64,000 bases of DNA from Neglectibacter timonensis (lineage in GTDB: Bacteria; Bacillota; Clostridia; Oscillospirales; Acutalibacteraceae). A model generated the notes under the pieces. That model worked only from the letters and a program-made list of their open reading frames with translations, did not search any database and was not told the origin of the DNA. Shown here piece by piece: positions 1-8,637 of this stretch; within the stretch, counting starts at the first letter, position 1; every line of letters begins with the position of its first letter. The translations under genes and the position numbers were made by a program. Location: positions 140,813 through 204,812 of the forward strand of contig NZ_LT160636.1 in assembly GCF_900048895.1 (NCBI RefSeq), read 5' to 3'.

Positions 1-306
1 CTTTTTCAGTTTCATAAATAAAGCGACCCTCTTTCTGCGATGACTATCCCGCCTGCTGTGGTTTGGATTAGATAAAAACAGCGAGTGTATCATAACGTAA
101 ATTGTCGATTAAGTCAAGTTGGGGGAACTTGACCCTGCTGCCCCGCTGCTATGGCGCCGCCCCGCCCCATAGCCTGCCGGTACCTGATTGCAATGAAACC
201 TTCAGGGTACGGGGGAGGAAAGGGAGCAGGGAATGATCCGCAGGACAAAGGGGGCTGTGCTTTTGTCCGCCGCTCAAAAATTCTGCTGATTTTCCTCTGA
301 AAACAG
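1..306. other. Left-edge non-coding stretch
   Basis: I see no credible gene here. The stretch is AT-rich for about the first 120 bases and then GC-rich. It ends just before the promoter of the GH51 gene. It may hold the tail of an upstream intergenic region lying outside the window. Confidence 0.4.
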
Positions 307-335
307 TTGCAAATTTGTACTTACAACTTTATAAT
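307..335 (+). promoter_or_regulatory. Sigma-A promoter of the GH51 operon
   Basis: TTGCAA at 307-312 and TATAAT at 330-335 are separated by 17 bases. Transcription would start near 342, giving a leader of about 155 bases before the GH51 start codon. The spacer is filled by an AraR-like palindrome (separate entry). Confidence 0.8.
313..328. promoter_or_regulatory. AraR-like operator in the promoter spacer
   Basis: ATTTGTACTTACAACT lies exactly between the -35 and -10 boxes. Known for the family: the Bacillus subtilis AraR operator is close to ATTTGTACGTACAAAT. The match to that palindrome plus the position over an arabinofuranosidase promoter supports repression relieved by L-arabinose. The araR gene itself is not in this window. 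Confidence 0.65.
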
Positions 336-405
336 AAGCTTACGAAATACCCGGTATCCTTTGGGAGGGAGAACTAAAAAAACGGGCGGCGCGGGCAGAG
401 CTTTT

Positions 406-465
406 GTGCCCGTTGCGGGCGGAGTTCTAGTGCCCGTTGCGGGCGGGGTTCTAGTGCCCGTTGCG
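406..465 (+). repeat. 24-bp direct repeat in the GH51 leader (2.5 copies)
   Basis: Units start at 406, 430 and 454 with a 24-base period. The first two differ by one base and the third stops after 12 bases. Each unit contains GCCCG TTG CGGGC, which can fold into a small hairpin, so the leader RNA would carry two such hairpins upstream of the ribosome binding site near 476-487. Confidence 0.8.
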
Positions 466-497
466 CAGCGGCCTGAGGAAAGGAAGAAATCAGAAGA

Positions 498-1973
498 ATG
501 AGCAGGGTCATTGTCAACGCGTTGGAAAAGAAAAGCAAAATCAGCAAAAATATCTACGGCCATTTTTCGGAGCATCTGGGCAGGTGTATCTACAACGGCC
601 TGTATGTGGGGGAGGGGTCGCCCATCCCCAATGTAAACGGCATGAGGACGGACCTGGTGGAGGCCCTGAAGAATATCAGGGTGCCGGTGCTGCGCTGGCC
701 CGGCGGCTGTTTTGCCGACGAATACCACTGGAAGGACGGCATCGGCCCCAAAGAGGGCAGAAAGCGCATGGTGAACACCCATTGGGGCGGCGTGGTGGAG
801 GACAATTCCTTCGGCACCCATGAGTTCCTGGAATTCTGCCGCCAGGTAGGCTGCGAGCCTTATGTCAACGGCAACGTGGGTTCCGGCACGGTGCAGGAGA
901 TGAGCGAATGGATGGAGTATATGACCTTTGACGGCGTGTCCCCCATGGCGGAGCTTCGGAAACAAAACGGCCGGGAGGAGCCCTGGAAGGTAAAATATTT
1001 CGGAGTGGGCAACGAAAACTGGGGCTGCGGCGGCAATATGCGGCCGGAATACTATGCGGACGAGTTCCGGCGGTACCAGACCTATGTGAGGGATTACGGG
1101 GAAAACAAGGTGTATAAGATCGCCTGCGGTCCCAACGGGGCGGATTATGACTGGACGGACAAGGTAATGGAGATTGCCGGGGCGTATATGGACGCCCTGA
1201 CGCTGCACTATTACACGGTGCCCACCGGAAAGTGGCAGGACAAGGGCGCGGCCACCGGGTTTCCGAAGGAGGAGTATTACGCCACCCTGAAGAAGGCCCT
1301 GCGCATGGAAGAACTGGTGAGAAAGCATGCGCAGATCATGGAGCGCCATGACCCCGCCCACAGGGTGGGACTGATTGTGGACGAATGGGGGACCTGGTAC
1401 AATGTGGAGCCCGGCACCAACCCCGGCTTTTTGTACCAGCAGAATACCATGCGGGACGCCATGGTGGCGGCCCTGACCCTGAATATCTTCAACGCCCACA
1501 GCGACCGGGTGGTGATGGCGAACCTGGCGCAGATGGTGAACGTGCTGCAGGCGGTGATCCTGACGGAGGGGGAAAAGCTGGTGCTCACGCCCACGTATCA
1601 CGTGTTCGACCTTTACAAGCATCATCAGGACGCTGTGCTGCTGGGCAGCTACGCGGAGACGGGGTTTGTGGGCACAGAAGGAGATTTGGTGCCGGACCTG
1701 AGCGTGTCCGCTTCGGAGGACGGGTCGGGTGTGATCCATGTGACGCTGGCGAATACGGATGCGGAAAAGCCCCGCCCCGTGGAGCTGACGCTGGAAGGCA
1801 GGACGTGCGCCGGGGCGGAAGGCCGTATCCTTTCCGGAAACATGGGCGATTATAACGACTTCGGCGCACAGGACAAGGTGCAGCCCCGGGCATTTTCAGA
1901 GTTCACTGCGGAAAAAGGCGGAATCGCCTTCACGATGCCCGCCTGCTCTGTGCTGGAACTGACCCTCTCCTGA
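498..1973 (+). CDS. abfA: Alpha-L-arabinofuranosidase, GH51
   Basis: Predicted intracellular exo-acting enzyme that releases terminal L-arabinofuranose from arabino-oligosaccharides. The 491-residue length is normal for GH51 and there is no signal peptide. The (beta/alpha)8 barrel shows the acid/base Glu173 in GNENWG and the nucleophile Glu296 in VDEWG; the RWPGG motif near residue 68 is also typical. A C-terminal beta-sandwich follows from about residue 380. The ATG is preceded by a purine-rich GAGGAAAGGAAG. The next gene overlaps its stop by one base (TGATG), so translation is coupled. The AraR-like box upstream implies induction by arabinose. Confidence 0.95.
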   Translation: MSRVIVNALEKKSKISKNIYGHFSEHLGRCIYNGLYVGEGSPIPNVNGMRTDLVEALKNIRVPVLRWPGGCFADEYHWKDGIGPKEGRKRMVNTHWGGVVEDNSFGTHEFLEFCRQVGCEPYVNGNVGSGTVQEMSEWMEYMTFDGVSPMAELRKQNGREEPWKVKYFGVGNENWGCGGNMRPEYYADEFRRYQTYVRDYGENKVYKIACGPNGADYDWTDKVMEIAGAYMDALTLHYYTVPTGKWQDKGAATGFPKEEYYATLKKALRMEELVRKHAQIMERHDPAHRVGLIVDEWGTWYNVEPGTNPGFLYQQNTMRDAMVAALTLNIFNAHSDRVVMANLAQMVNVLQAVILTEGEKLVLTPTYHVFDLYKHHQDAVLLGSYAETGFVGTEGDLVPDLSVSASEDGSGVIHVTLANTDAEKPRPVELTLEGRTCAGAEGRILSGNMGDYNDFGAQDKVQPRAFSEFTAEKGGIAFTMPACSVLELTLS

Positions 1974-2224
1974 TGGAACAGAGGGTGTGCAGAAGGTGCC
2001 TGCTGAAAGAACTGGACGGCGCCTATTTCCAGTCCGTTTACGAGTACATAAAAAGCATTCCGGAGGAAGAGAAAACGGACCCGGCGGAGTATGCCGGGCG
2101 GCTGGAACAGTGCAGGCGCTGCGACAGCCTGCGCAACGGCATGTGCGCCCTGTGCGGCTGCTTTGTGGAAGTGCGGGCGGCGAAAAAGAGACAGCACTGT
2201 GCGCAGTCGGAGAAAATTTGGTAA
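1973..2224 (+). CDS. Small Cys-rich protein, DUF6171-like
   Basis: 83 residues with paired cysteines (CRRC near the N terminus; CRRC and CALCGC later) that could form a small zinc- or metal-binding knuckle. It starts on the last base of the GH51 stop codon and ends 14 bases before the kinase start, so it belongs to the operon. It resembles the short DUF6171 proteins of Clostridia, whose function I do not know. No signal peptide or membrane segment is visible. The family assignment is from memory of its Cys spacing and is moderate. Confidence 0.6.
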   Translation: MEQRVCRRCLLKELDGAYFQSVYEYIKSIPEEEKTDPAEYAGRLEQCRRCDSLRNGMCALCGCFVEVRAAKKRQHCAQSEKIW

Positions 2225-2238
2225 AGGGAGTTGTTGAA

Positions 2239-3840
2239 ATGAAAGATGCAGAGATCAAAACGGCAATAGAACAGGGAAAGACCGCGCTGGGGGTGGAGCT
2301 GGGCTCCACCCGCATCAAGGCGGTGCTGATCGGCCCGGACCACGCGCCCATTGCCTCGGGCGCCTTTGACTGGGAAAACCGCCTGGAAAACGGCATCTGG
2401 ACCTATCGCCTGGAGGATGTGTGGACGGGGGTTCAAGCCGCCTACAGGGAGATGGCCCTGCAGGTGAAGGAAAAGTACGGCACGGCGCTGAAGCGGCCGG
2501 GCGCTATGGGCTTTTCCGCCATGATGCACGGCTACCTGGCCTTTGACGGAGATGGGGAGCAGCTGGCCGAATTCCGCACCTGGCGGAACACCGTCACAGA
2601 GGCGGAGGCCGCGGAACTGACGGAGCTATTCCGGTTCAACATCCCTCAGCGGTGGAGTATCGCCCACCTTTACCGGGCCATCCGGAACGGGGAGGAGCAT
2701 GTGGGGCGTATCGCTTATCTCACAACGCTTGCCGGGTATGTACATTGGAAGCTCACCGGGGAAAGGGTGCTGGGCGTGGGGGAGGCCTCCGGTATGTTCC
2801 CCATTGACAGCGGGACAAAGGATTTCGACGCCCGCATGGTCCATCAGTTCGACGGGCTTCTGGAGCAGCGCGGTCTGCCCTGGCGGCTGGGGGATATCCT
2901 GCCGAAGGTGCTTGTGGCCGGGGACCCGGCCGGGGTGCTGACGGAGGAGGGCGCACGGCTGCTGGACCCCTCCGGGGAACTGGAGCCGGGTGTGCCGCTG
3001 TGCCCGCCTGAGGGCGACGCCGGGACGGGCATGACCGCCACCAACAGCGTTTCCGTGCGCACGGGCAACGTTTCTGCGGGCACATCCATCTTTGCCATGG
3101 CGGTGCTGGAAAAGGAGCTGTCCAAAGTCTACCCGGAAATCGACATGGTGACCACGCCTGCGGGCCTGCCGGTGGCCATGGTGCACTGCAACACCTGTAC
3201 CTCCGACCTGGACGCCTGGGTGAAGCTGTTCGGACAGCTGCTGCAGGCGGCTGGGACGGAGCTTCCCAAGTGGAAGCTGTACGATCTGCTGTACTTCCAG
3301 GCGCTGGAAGGCGAGGCGGACTGCGGGGGCGTGCTGAGCTACAACTACTATTCCGGCGAACCTGTGACCGGGCTGGAGGAGGGCCGCCCGCTGCTGGTGC
3401 GGAACCCGGAGAGCAGGCTGAACCTGCCCAACTTTATGCGGGCGCAGCTGTATGCGGCCATGGCGACGTTGAAAATCGGCATGGACATTCTCTTTGACCA
3501 GGAGCATGTGGTGCTTTCCAGGCTGTACGGCCACGGCGGCCTGTTTAAGACGAAGGGCGTGGGCCAGCGCCTGATGGCCGGCGCGCTGAACGTGCCGGTA
3601 GCCGTGATGGAGACCGCCGGGGAAGGCGGCCCCTGGGGCATGGCGCTGCTGGCCATGTACAGGAAGGAACGGGAACAGGATGAAACCCTGGAAAGCTACC
3701 TGGAGCAGAAGGTGTTCCGGGACGCGGCAGGGGACTGCGTGGAGCCCAAGCCGGAGGATACGGCCGGGTTCGGGCGCTATATCGAGCGCTACCGCACGGG
3801 CCTCGCCGTGGAGCAGGCCGCGGTGGAGAGCCTGCGGTAA
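2239..3840 (+). CDS. FGGY-family sugar kinase, probable L-ribulokinase
   Basis: ATP-dependent carbohydrate kinase of 533 residues. The N-terminal phosphate-binding motif reads [12 protein letters not shown] and the second ATPase lobe carries [12 protein letters not shown] and [13 protein letters not shown]. The start at ATG 2239 is chosen because AAAGGGAG lies 9 bases upstream and because the preceding 84 in-frame codons overlap the previous gene. Known: Clostridium acetobutylicum uses a non-classical FGGY ribulokinase (AraK) under AraR control. Inference: position in an AraR-boxed arabinofuranosidase operon makes L-ribulose the likely substrate, giving L-ribulose 5-phosphate. Xylulokinase or another pentulose kinase remains possible. 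Confidence 0.75.
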   Translation: MKDAEIKTAIEQGKTALGVELGSTRIKAVLIGPDHAPIASGAFDWENRLENGIWTYRLEDVWTGVQAAYREMALQVKEKYGTALKRPGAMGFSAMMHGYLAFDGDGEQLAEFRTWRNTVTEAEAAELTELFRFNIPQRWSIAHLYRAIRNGEEHVGRIAYLTTLAGYVHWKLTGERVLGVGEASGMFPIDSGTKDFDARMVHQFDGLLEQRGLPWRLGDILPKVLVAGDPAGVLTEEGARLLDPSGELEPGVPLCPPEGDAGTGMTATNSVSVRTGNVSAGTSIFAMAVLEKELSKVYPEIDMVTTPAGLPVAMVHCNTCTSDLDAWVKLFGQLLQAAGTELPKWKLYDLLYFQALEGEADCGGVLSYNYYSGEPVTGLEEGRPLLVRNPESRLNLPNFMRAQLYAAMATLKIGMDILFDQEHVVLSRLYGHGGLFKTKGVGQRLMAGALNVPVAVMETAGEGGPWGMALLAMYRKEREQDETLESYLEQKVFRDAAGDCVEPKPEDTAGFGRYIERYRTGLAVEQAAVESLR

Positions 3841-3862
3841 CGGGAACGGAAGAAAAGCCCTA

Positions 3863-3891
3863 TTGACAAATGTGCTGCCAGCCGTTACAAT
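3863..3891 (+). promoter_or_regulatory. Consensus sigma-A promoter of the MATE gene
   Basis: TTGACA at 3863-3868, a 17-base spacer, and TACAAT at 3886-3891. This is the strongest promoter in the window. Predicted start is near 3898, just before a two-hairpin leader. Confidence 0.85.
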
Positions 3892-3900
3892 CTAGGTATC

Positions 3901-3983
3901 TTGAAAAGAGATGTCTTTTCAAAACGGTGGACGGTGGAAACGGGGGATACGTATGCGTATCGCCGTTTCCACCGTCTTTTTTT
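3901..3983 (+). terminator. Leader with upstream hairpin and intrinsic terminator (attenuator)
   Basis: First hairpin: TTGAAAAGA (3901-3909), loop GATG, TCTTTTCAA (3914-3922), a perfect 9-bp stem. Second: a 14-bp perfect stem, 3930-3943 with 3963-3976, with an extra inner stem ATACG/CGTAT, followed directly by seven T residues (3977-3983). This terminator sits between a consensus promoter and the MATE start at 4081, so expression needs read-through. An ORF beginning at ATG 3911 runs through the terminator and ends on the MATE start codon (ATGA overlap) but has poorly placed ribosome binding signals. The ligand or signal is unknown. Confidence 0.75.
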
Positions 3984-4080
3984 ATGGGGATGGGTTCCCG
4001 CTGCGGGCCGGGGCGCTGCAGCGGGAGGGGACTCCTTCCATACGCAGACGGACACAGAGAAAAGGAGCGGGTTTTTTACA

Positions 4081-5448
4081 ATGAAAGAACAGAATTTGAG
4101 GGAGGGCAGTATCTTCCTGGGACTTTCCCGGCTGGCCCTGCCCATTATGCTGACCTCGTTTATCCAGATGGCGTATAACCTTGTGGATATGATCTGGATC
4201 GGCAGGATCGGAAGCGGAGCGATGGCCGCCGTTGGCGCGGCGGGCATCTACCTGTGGATTTCCGACAGCCTCACCTCGGTGGCCCGGATGGGCGGCCAGA
4301 TCAAGGTGGCGCACGCCATTGGCGCGGGGGAAGAGGAAAAGGCCAAAAGCTATGCCACCGCCGCGTTTCAGCTGGGCCTTTTGATCGTGCTGCTCTATAT
4401 GGCAGTCCTGGTGATTTTTCACAAGGGCCTCATCGGCTTTTTCCGTCTGGGAAAGGCGGAAGTGTCGCACAGCGCGGAAGCCTACCTGCTGATTACGGGC
4501 ACGGCGGGAATCCTGTTCGGAACCCTGAACCAGATTTTTACGGGAATCTGTACCGGGCGGGGAAATTCCAAGCTCCCGTTTGTTGTCACCTCGGCGGGCC
4601 TGGTACTCAACGTCATATTGGACCCGGTGCTGATTTTCGGCCTGGGCCCCTTTCCGGAGCTGGGGGTCGTGGGGGCCGCCGCCGCGACGGCCGGTTCCCA
4701 AGGCGTGGTCACGCTGCTGTTTTTGGTGTTCCTGCTCAAAGATCAGGGCTTTTTCCGGGAACTTGCCGTCTTCCGGAAACCGGACTCCGCTGCCTGGAAA
4801 GAGGTTTTTTCCCTGGGGCTCCCCGCCGGGATTCAAAACGTTTTTATGTCGGGCCTTTCCCTGCTCATCTCCCGCATTGTCTCCTCCTTCGGCGCGGACG
4901 CTATTGCCGTTCAGCGGGTGGGGGGACAGGTGGAAAGTATCTCCTGGATGATTTCCGGGGGTTTTGGCATTGCGCTGAACGCCTTTGTGGGCCAGAATTT
5001 CGGCGCAAGGCTGATGGGGCGGGTACAGAAGGGCTACCGTACCGCCCTGGGACTGATGGCGGGCTGGGGCGTCTTCTGTACGCTGCTGCTTCTGGTCTTC
5101 CCCCAACAAATTTTCGGACTTTTCCTGCATGAGGCGGAGCTGCTGCCCATGGGGGTGGACTATCTGCGGATTCTGGGGCTGTGCCAGTTCTTCTCCTGCA
5201 TCGAAGGTGCGGCGACCGGCGCGTTCAATGGGCTGGGGGAGACAAAGATTCCCTCCGGCGCCAGCATTTTCTTTAACGTGGCGCGGGTGCCCTTTGCCAT
5301 GCTGCTGTCTTCTCCTGTGTTTTCTCTGGGCCTCAACGGGGTGTGGTGGGCGCTGACCATCGCGTCCATCATCAAGGGGACGCTGGTCACCTGCTGGTAC
5401 AGCCTGTACGTGCGGCGGAAGAAGCTGTATGCCCCGGCGGCGGAATAA
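4081..5448 (+). CDS. MATE-family multidrug/cation antiporter
   Basis: Membrane exporter of 455 residues with about twelve hydrophobic segments arranged as two six-helix halves, the usual MATE size. The N-terminal region LALPIMLTSFIQMAYNLVDM and the second-half repeat with ALNAFVGQNFGA are typical. It would expel cationic drugs or metabolites using a Na+ or H+ gradient. ATG 4081 is chosen because AAAGGAG lies about 12 bases upstream; the 60 earlier in-frame codons fall in the attenuator. Regulation is probably by transcription termination in the leader. The true substrate cannot be read from the sequence. Confidence 0.9.
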   Translation: MKEQNLREGSIFLGLSRLALPIMLTSFIQMAYNLVDMIWIGRIGSGAMAAVGAAGIYLWISDSLTSVARMGGQIKVAHAIGAGEEEKAKSYATAAFQLGLLIVLLYMAVLVIFHKGLIGFFRLGKAEVSHSAEAYLLITGTAGILFGTLNQIFTGICTGRGNSKLPFVVTSAGLVLNVILDPVLIFGLGPFPELGVVGAAAATAGSQGVVTLLFLVFLLKDQGFFRELAVFRKPDSAAWKEVFSLGLPAGIQNVFMSGLSLLISRIVSSFGADAIAVQRVGGQVESISWMISGGFGIALNAFVGQNFGARLMGRVQKGYRTALGLMAGWGVFCTLLLLVFPQQIFGLFLHEAELLPMGVDYLRILGLCQFFSCIEGAATGAFNGLGETKIPSGASIFFNVARVPFAMLLSSPVFSLGLNGVWWALTIASIIKGTLVTCWYSLYVRRKKLYAPAAE

Positions 5449-5948
5449 AAAACCGTTCCCGTTTTTTTACCAATTCTTCATCTTCGCTTCATGGCAACTT
5501 CACAAAAGGAAGATATACTAAAGACAGTTCAGAAAAGAAAACAAGAAATCTTTTTCATATCCTTATCCTCCTCTTTTCTTAAAAAGGCGCCCTGCCGGAA
5601 TTCCGGCAGGGCGCCTCAGCTTGTCGAAAAAGGTCATTTCGCCAAGCTGAGGAATTTTGCCGAGCAGCTTTGTATCTTAAAAACAGCCATTTGCGCGTAA
5701 AATTCCTCTGAATCAACGCGGGAGAGGAACCGTCAGAGTTCCCCAGGAAAAACAGAATTCCTTCCCCCATTCATTTTGGACACAGGTTTGCACACAAAGC
5801 TTTCTTTATGGAAAACGGTGCTTCCCTGCACGCTGATTCAGCCTGGCGAAATACTCTTTTTCGGCAAACTGAGGAGCGCTGCTGAATTTCAGCAGCGCTC
5901 CTTTCCGGTTTGGCGGGGGAAAAGCCTTCCGTATCGCGTTTGAGCGCC
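5449..5948. repeat. Gene-free stretch with two inverted copies of a palindromic element
   Basis: No gene is visible. At 5586-5615 lies a perfect 30-base palindrome with arms GGCGCCCTGCCGGAA and TTCCGGCAGGGCGCC, followed by CTCAGCTTG ... CAAGCTGAG (5615-5651). At 5873-5901 lies a 29-base palindrome with 14-base arms. Read on the minus strand, the flank of the second copy (about 5838-5875) matches the flank of the first, sharing the pattern CTCAGYTTGYCGAAAAAG then ATTTCGCCARGCTGA. These are two inverted copies of one element, and they may also terminate transcription from both sides. Confidence 0.75.
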
Positions 5949-6557
5949 CTACTCTTTCCCATCACCGGAACAGACTTTCCGGGACTGAAAGGGAAGGCAT
6001 GCCGCCTGGAACTCCTCCGCCAGCATACTGTAGACAACGGCGTCGACGATTCCCCGGTTGCTGAGGTCTGCCTGGCGCAGGACGCCCTCGCGGCGCAGGC
6101 CGCATTTGGCCATCACCCTCCCGGAGCCGGGGTTTTCAGGGTCGTGCCCGGACTCGACCCGGTTTGCCCCGACTTCCTGGAACAGATAGGGAAGAATTCC
6201 GGAAAAAGCCTCGCTGGTAATGCCCCTGTTCCACCATCTGCTGCCGATGCAATAACCAATCTGAAGCAGATTCAGCGCTTCCCGGACGCCTATTACGGAA
6301 ATGGTGCCGATGGGTTCGTCCCCTTCCTCTTTCAGTACGATGGCCCATTGATAAAAGTCCGGGCGCCGGTAGCTGTCGATCCAATCCTGCAGGATCGATT
6401 CGGTGACCGCCTGGCTTTCGTGAGCGGGCCAGGTGAGGAATTCCGTGACCTTTTCATCGCTGGTCCAATTTTGAAAGGCCGCCGCGGCGTCCTCCTTGAC
6501 GAAGCGCCGCAGCAGAAGCCTGGGCGTTTCTATGGTAATTGTTCCCAAATGGTTCAT
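5949..6557 (-). CDS. GNAT N-acetyltransferase, RimJ/RimL type
   Basis: 202 residues. It opens with the RimJ/RimL-like strand IETPRLLLRRF, and the acetyl-CoA region appears around EPIGTISVIG and the later conserved block with NPGSGRVMAKCGLRREG. Family members acetylate the N terminus of ribosomal proteins, other proteins or small amines; the substrate here is unknown. The start at 6557 follows GAAAGGAAAGG at a suitable distance; a longer form starting at 6593 is possible but lacks a site. It lies downstream of, and in the same direction as, the XRE gene. Confidence 0.85.
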   Translation of the reverse strand: MNHLGTITIETPRLLLRRFVKEDAAAAFQNWTSDEKVTEFLTWPAHESQAVTESILQDWIDSYRRPDFYQWAIVLKEEGDEPIGTISVIGVREALNLLQIGYCIGSRWWNRGITSEAFSGILPYLFQEVGANRVESGHDPENPGSGRVMAKCGLRREGVLRQADLSNRGIVDAVVYSMLAEEFQAACLPFQSRKVCSGDGKE

Positions 6558-6623
6558 TTTACCCTTTCCTTTCGAGGATGAAATTTTCTCCATGATTTGC
6601 GCGGGGAAGAGAAACCCAGGCGG

Positions 6624-7073
6624 TTATTCGGCCTCTTTCCACAGCTGGGCCAGAATATCCTTCAGCACCAAAAAGGCGTCCCTGTCCGAATACCCGTACT
6701 CTTTTTTCAGGTTTCCCAGCATGGCCTGCAGCGGTGCGGCGTACCTTTCAACGCTGACCTTGTCTTGATAAGAAGCTAAAACCGGATATTTTTTGCTCCA
6801 GAGCTTGGTCCAGTCAATTTTTTTCTGAATCTCCTCCCCGGTGCTCTCAACCATTTGCTCTATCCTCTCCTTTTCAGGATCAAAGCCGGCCAGGTTGTCC
6901 AGAGACATCCGGTAGAGGCACGCCAGCCTTTGGGCCTGGCAAAGGTCGGGAAGCGTTTCGCCCGTTTCCCATTTGGAAATCGTCTGCCTGCTGACTCCCA
7001 GTTTTTCCGCTGCGTCTTCCTGAGAAAAGCCGTTTCTTTTTCTTGCCTGAAATAAACTGTTTCCTAACTCCAT
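6624..7073 (-). CDS. XRE-family transcriptional regulator
   Basis: 149 residues. Residues 1-60 form a helix-turn-helix of the Cro/CI type with the recognition region KLGVSRQTISKWETGETLPD. The C-terminal 85 residues hold no domain I recognise. Start 7073 has AAGGAGG 8 bases upstream. Just upstream, a minus-strand -10 (TATACT, 7101-7106 on the complement) and an inverted repeat AAAAAATCC/GGATTTTTT at 7120-7142, over the expected -35, suggest autoregulation. The gene may control the neighbouring acetyltransferase. Confidence 0.85.
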   Translation of the reverse strand: MELGNSLFQARKRNGFSQEDAAEKLGVSRQTISKWETGETLPDLCQAQRLACLYRMSLDNLAGFDPEKERIEQMVESTGEEIQKKIDWTKLWSKKYPVLASYQDKVSVERYAAPLQAMLGNLKKEYGYSDRDAFLVLKDILAQLWKEAE

Positions 7074-7306
7074 ATGCACAGCCTCCTTTATGGTAGATCC
7101 AGTATAAAGCAGGGAGAAGAAAAAATCCACCAGGGATTTTTTCCACTTTGGCACGTTTTTTTAACAGGAAGAGGCCTGTCGCTTTGGCGCGTTCTATGGT
7201 ATACTTTTGAAAAATTGACGTTTTCCCGGACAGCGCGGGGCCGGTACGGGGGAAGCCCGGCCGGGAGGGAGGAAGCCCGGAACGTCCTTGAAAGGAAGGA
7301 AGAAAA

Positions 7307-8269
7307 ATGGAGCTGCCGATGACGCTGCAGGCCGCGCTGGCGGAGCAGCTGGATAGTGCGCAGCAGGCGGAAGTCCTTTCGGCTGCGGGGGAGGTCAGCC
7401 GGAGGTACCGAGCCCGGGAGAAGAAATCTTTTCAAATCAGGAACAGAGCGGAGGCGCTGGCCTATGCCCTGGCCAGGATGCCCGCCACCTATGGGGCGGT
7501 CTGCAGGGCGCTCCGGTATTCTCTGGAAGGGCTGGGCGGGCTGACGCAAGCGCCGCTTTCCCTGCTGGACGTGGGCGCGGGAACAGGGGCCGCCGCCTGG
7601 GCGGCGGCCGGGCTGGCAGAGCTCAGCTCCGTGACCTGCCTGGAATATGCGGACGAAATGAGAAAGCTGGGGGAAAGCCTGATGCACGGGGAGGGCAGCC
7701 CTCTCAAGCAAGCGGAATGGAGCCGGCTGGAGCTGGTATCACAGCCCATTGGAAAGCGGGCTGATCTGGTGGTGGCCTCTTATGTGGTCAACGAAATCAG
7801 GGAAGAAGACCGGGGAAAGGTGCTTGCAAAGCTGTGGGAGGCAACGGGCAAGCTGCTGCTCCTTGTGGAGCCGGGCACGCCGGAGGGTTTCCGGGTTCTG
7901 AAGGAAGCCCGCAGCCGGCTGCTGGAAAGCGGCGCGCATGTCCTGGCGCCCTGTCCCCAGGAGGGTCCTTGTCCGCTGCCGGACGGGGATTGGTGTCACT
8001 TTGTCTGCCGTATCCAGCGCACACGACTGCACAAGCTGGCAAAGGAAGGAGAGGCTCCTTTTGAGGATGAGAAATTCTCCTATCTGGCGGTTTCCCGGGA
8101 GAAGGGGAACCTCTGCGGCGCACGGGTACTGCGGCATCCCTATCGTGGGAAGGGCTACGTCAGGCTGGAGCTCTGCTCAAAGGAAGGGCTGAAACAGCAG
8201 ACTGTGTCAAAGCGGGAGGGACCGCTCTATAAAGCTGCAAAAAAGGCAGTCTGCGGAGACCTTTTTTAA
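7307..8269 (+). CDS. Rsm22-like SAM-dependent methyltransferase
   Basis: 320 residues. A Rossmann-type SAM site LDVGAGTGAA starts at residue 87. Cysteines C216, C222, C230 and C234 in CPQEGPCP and DGDWCHFVC match the four-Cys centre of the Rsm22/METTL17 family, which in the mitochondrial protein holds an iron-sulfur cluster. Known: Rsm22 proteins associate with the small ribosomal subunit. Inference: a bacterial ribosome-associated factor or rRNA methyltransferase. It is monocistronic, between the XRE gene (divergent) and a repeat-rich terminator region. TATACT near 7199-7204 may be its -10. Confidence 0.8.
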   Translation: MELPMTLQAALAEQLDSAQQAEVLSAAGEVSRRYRAREKKSFQIRNRAEALAYALARMPATYGAVCRALRYSLEGLGGLTQAPLSLLDVGAGTGAAAWAAAGLAELSSVTCLEYADEMRKLGESLMHGEGSPLKQAEWSRLELVSQPIGKRADLVVASYVVNEIREEDRGKVLAKLWEATGKLLLLVEPGTPEGFRVLKEARSRLLESGAHVLAPCPQEGPCPLPDGDWCHFVCRIQRTRLHKLAKEGEAPFEDEKFSYLAVSREKGNLCGARVLRHPYRGKGYVRLELCSKEGLKQQTVSKREGPLYKAAKKAVCGDLF

Positions 8270-8535
8270 GCAGCTTCCCGCCTTTCTGAAGAAAGACGGC
8301 CAAAGACTTTTAAGTCGCGGGGGTCGCTCGCTCCGCTCCGCTCGGGTTTCAAATTTTCGGCTTGTTTCCCGCGGCCCTTACCTGCTCCCGGGTTTCTGCT
8401 CAGCCCAAGGCTTCCCCCCAAGGGGAAGTCTGTCAAAAAGATATCCTTGCACAGTTGGCAGGTCTTCCAAAAGAGGAAAAGCATGGCCAGGCTTTTTTGA
8501 AAGCTTGCGGGGTACGGGGCGGCGTCCCGTATCCC
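8270..8535. repeat. Intergenic repeat remnants
   Basis: No gene is seen. From 8270 the sequence CCTTTCTGAAGAAAG followed by CAAAGACTTTT resembles the repeat units at 27371-27622 and 29752-29939. At about 8483-8535, AGGCTTTTTTGAAAGCTTGC followed by GGCGGCGTCCC resembles a second element at 29960-30022. Both appear to be degraded copies of dispersed intergenic repeats. Confidence 0.6.
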
Positions 8536-8546
8536 TTTTATGACAG

Positions 8547-8586
8547 AGAGAGGACATCCCGAAGCGAATTGCGGGATGTCCTCTCT
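8547..8586. terminator. Bidirectional intrinsic terminator
   Basis: A 15-bp stem, AGAGAGGACATCCCG (8547-8561) with its complement (8572-8586), followed by a short T tract on the plus strand. It serves the converging Rsm22-like and UROD-like genes. Confidence 0.8.
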
Positions 8587-8637
8587 TTGTTCTGCGCCGT
8601 ATGCGCCCGGGGAGAGGCGTGGCGCGCCTGTAAGGTT

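Noticed and set aside
321..1739. A 472-codon minus-strand frame opposite GH51
   Set aside because: The GH51 frame on the plus strand has catalytic motifs, promoter and ribosome site; the antisense frame has none.
1987..2238. 84-codon N-terminal extension of the FGGY kinase
   Set aside because: It lies inside the overlapping small Cys-rich gene and lacks the kinase fold; ATG 2239 has a good ribosome site.
3911..4084. 57-codon leader ORF before the MATE gene as a real gene
   Set aside because: The only Shine-Dalgarno-like sequence touches the ATG, and the frame runs through a terminator stem. It is kept only as a possibility in the leader entry.
5586..5615. 30-base palindrome as a phage attachment site
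   Set aside because: No integrase or tRNA is adjacent; the shared flanks with 5838-5901 point to a dispersed element instead.
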